In this document: positions 15,061-26,558 of the stretch, piece by piece | How positions within the stretch are numbered: the stretch's first letter is position 1 | How the letters are laid out: every line of letters starts with the position of its first letter | Assembly: GCA_022113835.1 (NCBI GenBank) | Contig: JAILWY010000026.1 | Span: 2,934,001 to 2,998,000, forward strand | Length of the DNA stretch: 64,000 bases | Direction of reading: 5' to 3' | Origin: Atopsyche davidsoni | Taxonomy: Eukaryota; Arthropoda; Insecta; Trichoptera; Hydrobiosidae | The notes under the pieces: model-generated | Told to the model about the DNA's origin: nothing | Databases searched by the model: none | Seen by the model: the letters and a program-made list of their open reading frames with translations, nothing else | Made by a program: the position numbers and the translations under genes

Positions 15061-17901
15061 GTCTGTGTGTATATATTTAAAAAATATATAGTTTATATAA
15101 AATAAGACTGGATATGATGTTTTAGATAGCGCTTACCATAAAATATACTTTATTTTACTATAAAATAATATCCCCGATTTAATTTTGTGGGTCTTAGATA
15201 CACTTTTTATATCCATGTTTATTAAATAAATATAAAAATTGATTATTTCTCTGGCTCTATTTTTCGTGTCTATTGTGAAAATAATCAAAGCTCATTATCG
15301 AGGCAACGAACCAAATTATTTTACACCTTTAAGTTGTGCCATTCCTAATAGTACCGTTAGTTTACTAAATCTTTATTTTTTAACATTATTGCAACTCCAC
15401 GACAGACTGATTAAATAAAAATATGTCAATAGATAAGTCCCTAATGTTCGCAATCTCTTAGCTATTGAATACTGTCGTGTTGCGGCCACTGTGCGCGCTG
15501 TTATTTCGTACAGGTGGGAAAATTGCGGCTTCATGCAATGAACGCAGTATCTCAGTCGCCATTAAGCCGAACTAAATGAGAAACACACCATCAATTCGAA
15601 TACAATAACAAAGCGCCGATGTCGAGTTAAATAATCCGAACCCACGCTCCGGATATTTGCGGACAGGCGCGTGATTTAACAAAATGATCCGCAAGTGTGG
15701 CCGCTCGTATTCGCTGATGTTATTTCTTCAACCTTAGTTACTTAAAAAGAGAACACGCCTCTTGGCTAGATAATAAAATTATTAGACGAATTTATCTTCA
15801 GCACTGTAAATGCTCATAATACAAATCAAAACATTTTATATCTGTATTTTTCCGTGAGTGTCACTCTTTTATGGGCTCTGTCATCAAAATTTAACTACTT
15901 ATCACAATAAAATATGTGATATGTTTGTCTGTCCTGGGTGTTATTTTGTGTATAGCCATATAAATGTTTGTTTTTTTTTTTTTTTTGACATTAGGGCAAA
16001 CATTTTATCATATAAAAAACAAAATTTATTTTGATAAAAAGAATCTGTTTTCATTCTAAACGTAAGGTAATAACATATGTTACGGAAAATTGTTCACAAA
16101 ATTTTTAAACACGTGATGAATATAAACCAATATTGCGATGAAGAGTGCCTAATGGATCTCAGTTATAATATCATAAAATTGCTTTTACTTTTATACTGCG
16201 CTTAATATAGCATTTATACGCCTAGGTTCTGTTTGCAGATTGCAATGTTTTCATTATCAAGAGCCTTCGCTACGTGAGCTCAAAAATTTATTAAATTTTT
16301 TTGTACCGAAACAGAAGCAGATATATCTTATCTCTTGAGCGAAGACTCGTGTTTGCATTATGTCAGTGTACAGCAGATGTCGTCCATTTAGATGTCGCTT
16401 CTTCTGCGAGGGGGGGGCAACTGACCACTCCCAACACGGCCGCATTAGCTGTATCTTATCAGTGTCTGGCGGGGACTTGCGAAACGCGGTCACCCGCTCT
16501 GTTGACAAGCGGCCCGGCCGCCTGGGGAGTTTCTTCAGATCTGATAGGAGCTTCAGGTTCTGAGACCCGTTCGGCGATGCTCTCGCCCGCATTAGAAATG
16601 GAAAGTTCGCTCTGTGCCTAAACATTTTTTTGCTCGACACAATTTCGGCGAACCTAATCGAAGATTCTCCGCTCGTACGCCTTGTGTGTACATCCGCTCT
16701 TTTGGCATTTAAATCAATGACCGTCATGTGTTATTACAATTTTTTTTAAATATGCTCTATACACCTTTCAAAAGTTTTATTAGTACCTTGTATTGAGCAA
16801 CATCTTATTAAAGCATTCAATATAAATTTAATTTTATATTATAAGTTTTTCAATGTACGTAATGATTTTAATTCAAAGCACGTGCATAATTTGTACACAT
16901 ATTGTAACATTTAATTAAATAAGCGTTACTTTAATTATTTTTCATTCACTATATTAGTTTGATAGAATGCTATTAAACGGTTGCATAATATTCACGTTAT
17001 TTTTTTGTACAATTATAGCAATTAACGTATTCTTATTTATGATTGTAATTATTTTTCGACGTTGATATTATATTAATTTATGCACTCGTGGAGTTTTTCA
17101 ACTTAATGTAACCTTCAAACGCAAACCAATACCACAGTGCCTCCATTAAAAAACATTGTAATATATTTTCAACTTTTTACGTGCACATTCTCATACCACA
17201 AGTGTTCAATAGAAATTATTCATAAATCGATTTTTAAAGTAAAAAAAAAAATCATTTTTACCACTTATTACGCTTTTATATTAACCAAAAAAACATTCAC
17301 TGTAACAGAAATATTGCCCATGTAATCGTTTGATTTAATTTGTAACCGAAAAGTGACCAAAGTGTATTTCACGAAATACTGATTCGTAATTACATTTCAG
17401 TCTCCCTTTTCATGGATGTATAACTTTGACACGATTCTTACGTGATAATGATTTTAAGAACAATGTTACAGGAAGTTGTTGAAAATATTGAAGACTTGCG
17501 ATGCATTTTCAGCATATTTGATTTTACAACGCGAGCTTCTTTTTGATGACCATGCTTTATCAGTTAACAACGCCTTATTTAATCTAATCCTTTAATATTA
17601 TTTTAATTTATTCAACTTCCAACTTCCTTAATTCAAATAATGTTTATTCAAATACAATCAAATAAAAATATTGTATGCTACTAATAACATTTGGATACCA
17701 GAAAATAACGCATTTTATAAAGAAAAAGAAAGTCTTTGGTCATTGAAATTTTAATTGAAATATAAATATCTCAATTTACCACCTAAAATACCAAAACAAA
17801 TGAAGAAAACGTTTATGAGTCAGAAAAAGACTTAGTCGGAGGGATTGGGTTGTGCAAAGTAAAGAAGCGGAAGGTCTCCTATTTTTCGTAAAAGTAAATA
17901 T

Positions 17902-18073
17902 AGCATTCTACAGCTGATTTTCCAAGGAAAAATCAAAGAAAAAAGAGGCACTGGAAGGAGGATGTTTAGGTGGATGCGAAATTTGCGCCAGTGGCTGGAG
18001 ATCGGAAGTGCGTCCGAATTGGTGAGACTGACCCAGGATATGTTCGATTAAATGGCCACTAACCTCACGAGTA
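17902..18073 (+). pseudogene. Relic of a LINE-type retrotransposon ORF2 C-terminus
   Basis: One frame reads LIFQGKIKEKRGTGRRMFRW, then MRNLRQWLEIGSASELVRLT, QDMFD, an in-frame TAA, then MATNLTS. This matches the general form of the carboxy-terminal tail of insect non-LTR retrotransposon polyproteins (a G+R-rich patch, RWxxNLxxW, then a LTQD-type motif and a final NL). No reverse-transcriptase motif (YADD) is seen upstream, so it is a short 5'-truncated and stop-interrupted remnant. The class is inferred from a short motif; the exact clade cannot be given. Confidence 0.5.
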
Positions 18074-21000
18074 AAGGCATCAGAAGAAGAATAACGATGA
18101 AAGGCTCTACAGTTCATAATGCTGTACGTCCCAAAACGTAGTCTTTATCACATGCATACATCAGTAGCACCGTCCTCAAACGCTTTCCTCGGATAGTTTA
18201 TTGATCACGATCGCGAATAGGTGGAGAGGTCTGGTGAGGCTCTGTGCCACTGACCGCGTCGCCTGCATATTGCACACTCGTCGAACGTAACTTTCCTCAC
18301 GTAAATTATTGATTTTCTTTCACTCTCACTCGGCCGCTGCAACTTCATTTGGATCGCTTTCATCTAGACACAGACTTCCGAGACTGTCTACGTTACTATC
18401 GAGATTTAACAGAGACATTACACTTGTCAACGGTTCGATAATGCATAAAACGTGATCACACACATACGATGTATACTATCACATATAATAAGGTGATCAG
18501 TTTTTAAATAATACTAAAAACATCTTAACCAAATTTTTAAAAACATCCCATTATCAACTATTACTATTCATTTATTATTATTGGATAAATTAATTTCAAA
18601 TCGTTTGATTAATTGTGTTGTCAAGTTTTATGTTTTTATACCTGGATTTTTAATTGTTTAATAATTTACTCTGTGAATGATTATGATTTGTATCCCCCTG
18701 AAAAGCTATATCCGCTGCATGACCATCCATGCGAGGGGATTGTATGGAACGAAGAACAAAACTTTCATTGCGACAGCTGTAATTTCAATCCCCGATTAAC
18801 TTAATAGTGCTTGTTGTAATGAGTGCTCGGTTTTATAACCTTACATCATGCAAATAAAGTTACCGAAACATTGGTAGTGAATATTTTTTTTAACAATGCC
18901 ATGCTGTTGAAAGAAATAATTATTTTTTTTAATGTCATGTGATTATGATAATTTTTTTAATTATTAAACAAGGACCATGAATGTGTTCATTGAATTGAAA
19001 AAGCAAAAGTTTGTATTTTGAAATTCGAGCCATTACAAAATGGCATTTCGCGTATATATTAAAAGGCAAGGCTTTGTATTGGTTTTCATACAAAAAAGCA
19101 TTATTTATGTCAGCTTAATATTATTTTTTAAATTTAAAGTCTTTTATACATTATCAATAGTTATACTCCTTTATCATGCAATCTGTGGATACATCACACA
19201 ATGTTGGTGAAAATTATATATACTAATTGAAAAAAACTTAACTCAAAGACGATATTATGATTTGTTGGGACAACTACCGCTTATTTGTTTTATTTTGCAT
19301 TGTTTATGTGTAAGTATTATTTTTTAAATATTTGTGGGAATATAAATTCCCGCAGTAAGCAACAAAGACGCGACCAGTTCGTTGTTTAATGTTAGGAACA
19401 AAGTAATACGAATGTGAAGGAATCGTACAGTAGCAATATAGGAACTATCAATAATAAATATTTTCTGGATCACTTTTATGATACAAAACAATAAATTAAA
19501 ATCAAATACATTTAGAGAAAAATTAAGCGTAGGTTTAGTTTGAGGAAAAGGTTGTCCATGAAAACATGTGGTTGTTTTTTTATAATTATAAAGAAATTAC
19601 CACCTAAAAGAATAAATCCATTCGTTTGTATGGGAATGATATATTGTGGTTCCATGATCCTACAAATCTTTTTTCTTTTAATTTGCTCATAAATCGTGTG
19701 AGTTTCTATAAAAATTCCCTCGGTGGGCGACTTGGAGACAGGACGCATTAGTCATCCGTTATCTTTACTAAATTTTGCAGTCGAAAATTCATCTGAAATA
19801 TTTTCTATTGAATTTCATAGGAACTTCGATCACATCATCTAACAAATGACTGCCCGTACGAACGTTTCGCCATTAATCAAGTTCGGGTATAGAAATTACA
19901 ATAAAGACATTAAGGTTTTTTTGCAAATAAAATATTATTCGAATATTGTGGCGTATTGGGGTTTGATTAATGTTTATATACCGGCAAAGAAAAATTCAAC
20001 GCTTCGGTGCGTAAAATTCAGTTTTCCCAGATCGATTTTGTATGATTGAATTATTTTGTACCAGAAATTTCCATAATCTAATATATATTTCTTGTGCTTG
20101 AAAATACGGGAAGAACAAATGTTTTCAAATAACAATTTTCTTTAAAAATTATCACGTTGTATGGAATATTGCAAACTATACCGATATCCTTTGAGATTTT
20201 ATTTTTATCAAGAACAATAAAATTATAATTAATTATTTTTAACGGTCTAGAATGACTTCTAAAAGTAAAACTTAAAGTTTTATATGATTTATTAAAATAA
20301 ACAGAAATAAAATTTGAATGATGAAAATTGTTCAATAAAATTACTCGTAAGGACGAATATTACGTCAACATTATCTTTTTAATGCTGCATGAAAGCTTAA
20401 ATTCATACTTATATTTAATATTATCCAAAAAATTAAAAGTTAGTTAAGTTTTTTTTTAATATAAGTATTTCTTAAATCAAATAATTTTCAAATCATAATT
20501 ATTTTGCAATAAGTCTTTGTATAATGAAATTTTTATTAAAAATGATTTATGGCGTAAAATTTAAAAACTAATTTTTGTTATTTATTTTGTGTACCCAGTT
20601 TGTATATTTATATTTTGTTTATTTGTTGACTCATTGTTAGTGTGCCTCCCAAAAACAAATCAAAAAAGTATAAATATTGTCTTTACCTTATACGGGCTTA
20701 CACTAAGTAGCTTCTAAGTTGTATCGCTCCTCCTACGCGAGTTGATCCGTGAGTCCTTAGGGCCTGCGACTATATACGTGGGCTAACACTCTACACCGTG
20801 CTCAAAGTTGGCAACATTCTAATTAAATTTTAATTAAGCCATTGCAGGCTTTCAGGCTGGGGCGAACATAGCATTACCGAATCAACCGGAATGTAAATCT
20901 GCCGAGCTCCGAGGGTTTAGCAATTCAAAGCATCTGTGCGGGCTCTCTTTATCTTCTACTTATCGGGAATCGATTCCCTTGTGACGTGACAACTTCATTA

Positions 21001-24000
21001 GGATGTCTCTGATAAGCTGACGCAACGGGGCAATGCGACTGTGGATGTTTAGATAAGATAGTGATTCAATAGCTTCGCATTCAAGCTGTTTGCACAGTTG
21101 CTAAGCGACAATAGGCTTCCGTGTTTGTTAGTTTATATATTAGTTTTATTATTACAATTTAATTTTTTTTTTAAATATATAAATTGCCTCGACGTTCAAA
21201 TACAGGATTTCTTGGATTTAGATTATATTAATTGTATATAATACATTGGTATTGCTACATTGATACTCTAATGATGCGCTACATTAAATTCGCCCAAATT
21301 ATATATCGCCAATTTAGTTAGTATTAATTTAAAATTATATTTTATATTCAATTATCTCTTTTAAACTGTAATTTTAAAGAGCTTATCAGACGACTTTGAT
21401 AGAAATTAATGATGACCAAAATTAATCGTATCTATTCTAGTAAAAAAAGCTGTATAGAGTATAATTATTTGTGGTGCATTTTATTCATTTGATTCGTTTT
21501 CACAATCGGTGATTACAACTATCTGTTTAGACGTGTATGCAAATCTTCACGAGAAATCTATTTACCATATATTCTATCCATTCCAAAAAAAAAAAAAAAC
21601 AATCAAAGCAAACACAGCCAACAGAACCGTATTTGAAAAAAATGCAACTAATCGAGCTGTGACAATCTAACGATATTACCGTTTTATGCAAATTGAGTTC
21701 AGGCTAATCAGATTGTCGCCGGCCGGGCATCGCTCTAATTGCCCATGCTCTGTTAACTGCAAATTTCGGCTGGCAGTCCGCGATCGGGTGGCCTGGAGCA
21801 AGCGGCGCATTGTTTTGAGATTTTTGTTTTATTATTATTTTTCCCTCCACGGTTTTCACGCTGGCTCACTTCAGCTCTTTCCGCTTTCTGCTCTCGGCAA
21901 ACAAAGCCCTTTTAGTTCGCGACGGCCGATCGGAGCTGTCGCCTCACTCGGAGACGTTTTTTTTTGTTTTTTGTTTTTATTTAGTTTTGTTTGCTTGTGC
22001 TAGGGAAATGTATGAAAAGCGATCGCTTTGTTCTAATGCCACCCGGGGGTCAGGCGCCGCCGCGGAGATTTCGCTTTTTTTTTTTTTTTTTGTCTCGCCT
22101 AATTCGCTTCCGGTTGTGGCACAAACAAAATGTATAAAGTAATGATGACTTTTTATCTTTCGCTATCGTAAAAATTATTGCCTTGTTTTTTTTGTGATAT
22201 TTCAAGACGCACGATTAGGAAAATAAATATTCCTTGCACAGGCGCTGGGGTTTTCACGCCGTGTCTAACATGATTAAAAGTGAGTTTTGGAGAGCTTAAC
22301 AATTTCCTTTTATCGAGGGCTATGCGGCGATCGTGAAGAATTCGGTCTATTCGTTGCGGTAGCCTGAGAACTTATTAGAATAATAAACTAGACCCTGGAA
22401 ACGTATTATGCTAACAACGCTGAGTTTGTATTTTAATTGAGTTTTAATCTCGTGTGGCGGTCATCCTCGGTAATCAGTTAACTGTATCGAATTTCCGGAG
22501 AAGACCCCACAAGATATCCCATAGTGTACAAGCGGAAATTTTGACCGAGTCACGGTGGGTTCGTGGAAACAAGAAAGTTTTACCGCAGCATGCGCGTAAT
22601 TACGCTCGTTGCGTAACAGCTTTGTGCGTTAGAAGAAAATATTAATAAAGAGCATGATCGCTTTCTTGATAACGACATGTCGCCAGAAGTGGTTCCGCCC
22701 ACCACCACGCGACTCTCTATTTCAAACACAATACCGATAGCTCTATGCGATCAATATTTTAGAAAAATTCATCTTGTCGAGCAACTAAGTTTAAAACTGC
22801 GAGTAAATGTCATGGGGTCAACCGTTGAAAACATACATTGAATCAAGACTCGGGGAATGTGACAGAATATGGTTGAACAGAGATATCCTACTACAGGGCT
22901 ATCTTGAACCGTTTTCTGAATGAACCCAAACCCGCGATAAAGGTCAAAAAAAACAAAATACGCTGTAGAGACTTTGAAGGGGAAGCCGTCTGTTTTATAT
23001 TTCTGAATATCTTTTAGTCTCCAGTATGCGACTCAAACTGAAAATGAATACTACTCATATTAAGCAAGTAGAAAAGAGTTTATATGGCAGTTGACAGTTA
23101 ATTTAGCAGTACACAAATACACTATCAGCAATATCCCACCTTTTCAATGTCAATTTAGATTAGATCTTCAGCACCATATACATATACTCAATGTATGGTA
23201 TATTTCATTCGGTGTTCAGATTTGACACAGATCACGGAGACGTGTCTCCAGTCGCTGCAGAGTGCACGTGCCCCCTGGTCCTCCCAGCAGCCTCGCGACT
23301 GCCGGAGAAAGTACCGACTCCGCATGACTCACGTCTCCGTGCTCTTGAACTTGGTGGCTGACCGAACTGGATACACGGCATCGGCAACAAACTTGCTAAC
23401 TCGCAAAATTTCAAAGCACTCGCATGGGCCCGTATTATATGTAAATTTTACTCGCTAAAAGCTTTTCAAAAGTTCCGAAGGGAGTTATCTTTTATGCTTT
23501 TACTTTAATAGGGATTATTTTTATCTAAAGTTTTTTTTTTTTTTTAGCGTTTTGGATAAAAAGCCTCACGCGAACGTTTGAATTGAATTGATGTTGTCGA
23601 TTACGTATAATCCAACCAATGGGCACTGAAATCTGTGTGTACGATTGTCGGGTAAATGCAAAAATGCAAAATCGACAATCTCGGGTTACTTTTTTTTTTG
23701 CTTCGTGTTAACATGGAAGTTTTTTGCTTACTATTTCAACAAATTTTATCGCAGACTTGACATGAATATCATGAATTAGAAAAAAGTTGTTTTTATAACA
23801 ATGGCTGCCATACATCAGATGTACTTGCAAGTTTCGATTCTCGAAGTGTTGCTTGTCGAATATATTTGCATAATATTGATAAATAAAAAGAACATGTGTT
23901 GTCCTTTTATTTTGAAACTATCGATTTGTTCCCACAAGGAACTCATTAAAAATGATAATTGTAATAATTAAATTTATTCGACAGTTTTATATTTTATACG

Positions 24001-26379
24001 AGATATTGTAATGTAGTTTCAATGGTATAGAAATTTGCTGTGAGCTAGGATAGGAAATCGTATAGAGGGTCATGGGTCAATATTATAACAGTTGTCTGTG
24101 TCGGTATGAATTATTTGTTTAGCCTTACTTCTCTAAGTTCAAATTAATTTAATTTATATTACATTTGACATTTTACAACATTCATTTTGAGATTTAATGC
24201 TTAAAGCTTCTCGAATATCTCAAGGGAATAGTGACCTTCTGCAAATTATAACATAAATGCTAATCGCAGTTGACGTTGAATACAGAATATTTAAATTTAA
24301 TCTTTTAATATATTCAGTATTTCTGACAAAAGATGTTGGCAAAACTAGCCGCGTCATGAAATTAAAAAAGATTTTTTTTAATGAAATATTAATCTTCCCT
24401 TGGGGACTCTTTAAAAACATCCACACTGACAAACAGAAAAGCTTCCATCCAAGACAGACTGCATTAAATTGAAACAACAATAGTGTTAGAATTTCTAAGA
24501 GCGCGTCTTCGCCGCTCGTTTCTAAATGATTAACGCGTGAAAACGTTTCAAACCTGTCGCTCGATTTTCGTTGCTCTTTTTTCGGAGTGAAATCTCAAGC
24601 GGAAAAATTGTTTGATTGTTTGTCTTAGGCGGCTCTAATGACCGGCCGCCTCGAGGCTGTGAAATGTCGTCTGTCATATTGATGGGCGCTTCTCCGCCGT
24701 GAAGAATGATTGCCAGAGTGTTCAGCACAGCCGAATGTCTCTATTCTTGTACATTTGTATGGCTTGTGTTTCAATGCATTTTCTTCTCGTGGTTTTTTCT
24801 GCGATTTGCGTTACCGGAGTGTGCGACTTGAATATCGATGGTACTCGTAAACCTTTTTTTCTACGTATTATGATCAATGCATAAATAGTAAATTTTGAAT
24901 ATTTTTTGCAGATATTTGACCGTAACTTGACCTATCAACAGTTTGCAACATATTTCAATTTTTTTTTTTTTCTAAGTTTTTAGTACCATCGCATATGGTA
25001 GAAATCCCGCTTATTCGCGTTTTACGACTGGCTTATTGTGACGAAAAATTAAAACGCTTATACTATATTTATATTTATTGTCTGTCACCTGCTTAAATTT
25101 AGTACACTATGAAATATAAAATATGTAAATTATTATCAAAACGACATGAGTTTTATAGTTTATTTTATTACGCTTAATACTAGCAGAGTTTTTTCGTCAC
25201 CCAGAGGCTTTTAATAAATTGAATGATTAAATCCAATAATTGATGTATTGATGTTCTTGATAATGTCGCTATAGCCTTCGGTATTTTATTATTGTATGGG
25301 ATCGAAAGATAAAACTGAAACTCGAATATGTGCTGTCAATTTTAGCTTTTGGATCTGTCTTAATAATAAATCGTGAATGTTGAGCACTTGAGCGCGCGGG
25401 TACAATGAACAGTATTTTAACTTATTTATGCGTCTCTGTACTTTAGCGGCAGTCTACCAGCATTCTCCTGGTTTGGCCTAAATCTTGATTTAAGGGTAAA
25501 AATCTTGTTAAAAAAGTTGTTTGTAAGAGTATTCATAAAGTTAATTTATTTTCAACTACAGCAAGTTTGTTCATTAAGAAGAAGCATAGTAAAAATAAGC
25601 GTAAAACCGCTAAGATCCCGTTCACTAAATCATGCGGGAATAGTCTTACCGTCTTTCACAAGCTGCTCTAAGTACTTTTTAAGTATGATATAATGGGCCG
25701 GCGCACTCCGTTACCATTAGCGAATGCTCCTCGGTACGGGCGGCCTTTTTTGGGGAAGAATTGTCAAAACGCGAATTCGGCAAACTTTGTTTGGTTGGTC
25801 GCCATCTTGCGATGACGTGGCGGACACATTAATGGTACGCGTTTTACTAACTAAAGACGCATTATTCGGAAAACTCCGCTAATTGTGAATGATTGCATAC
25901 TTTAAGTTTTTAACATTCTCTATCCATCAAGGAAAACGCCATTATATCTATTTCTCTCGCCGCGTACATACAAAAATAATATGCTAGTAAATTTAATATA
26001 TTTAGTGTGCGAGTTTTCGTTTTTTTGTTGTTCAATCTCGATCGTTTTATAAGAATCGTATGGAAACTTATCACTAAAAACGTCATGCAAAAACAGAACT
26101 CGCTGTGTTGGCATCGAAACATAAATATAGCTTTAAATAATAAACATGAACGCTGTATATTAATTTATTTATAATCGTAAAGATAACTTTGCGTAAAATT
26201 ATATTTGTCTCGAAAGTAAGTTTCTTGATAATAAGGACTACTTACTTATATTGTATAGAGTTGAATATAACATGATCCAACAGGCAATGTGATGTTATAT
26301 ATTGAAAATTAAAACTCTTGTGGCGAAGGCATTCCATTGATACTTGCATTGCTTTAATGATTGTGTTTTTTGTCTTTAG

Positions 26380-26558
26380 GCGGTGAAGCTGGAGTCCGTG
26401 CACCCGCAGCGGACGCGGTACCTGGTGGTGGTGTCGCGCGCGGGAGGAGCCGGCGGAGAAGAAGCCTGCCTGCTGGGCATAGATTGCAACCGCCGCACCA
26501 CCGTGGGGCTCGTGCTGCGCGTGCTCGCCGACACGGCCATCACCCTCGACGGCGACGG
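26380..26558 (+). CDS. ssh: slingshot coding exon a (SSH N-terminal domain)
   Basis: A 179-nt internal exon. A pyrimidine-rich acceptor (tttgtctttag) ends at 26379 and a consensus donor gtaagt starts at 26559. It is read in phase 0 from GCG and encodes AVKLES...LDGD plus the first two bases of a Gly codon. The match to the fly and vertebrate stretch AVKLES/AVRLES...LDGDGG fixes frame and strand. It is much more GC-rich than the flanking intron. The preceding exon, expected to end just before AVKLES in phase 0, was not found upstream in the window. A decayed Tc1-like transposon begins roughly 140 nt after the donor. Confidence 0.93.

Larger units (their letters stand above)
1..26379. other. 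Long gene-free stretch, probably slingshot 5' intron / upstream DNA
   Basis: No exon, RNA gene or intact transposon could be supported here apart from the LINE relic and the AT repeat listed separately. The DNA is AT-rich with short GC-richer islands, for example about 1370-1600, 3660-3900, 6290-6500, 6950-7120, 7680-7870, 10010-10140, 14560-14960, 16390-16620, 21700-22070 and 23220-23440. All longer open frames in these islands lack family motifs. The exon that should join to the phase-0 acceptor at 26379 may hide here or lie beyond the window. Confidence 0.6.

Noticed and set aside
14685..15080. 131-codon frame ending in a Tyr/Ile repeat
   Set aside because: The second half is the AT microsatellite; the first half has no family motif and no good start or splice context.
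24220..24480. Opposite-strand frames in AT-rich intron (86 and 71 codons)
   Set aside because: Composition typical of random AT-rich DNA, with no motif or coding signature.
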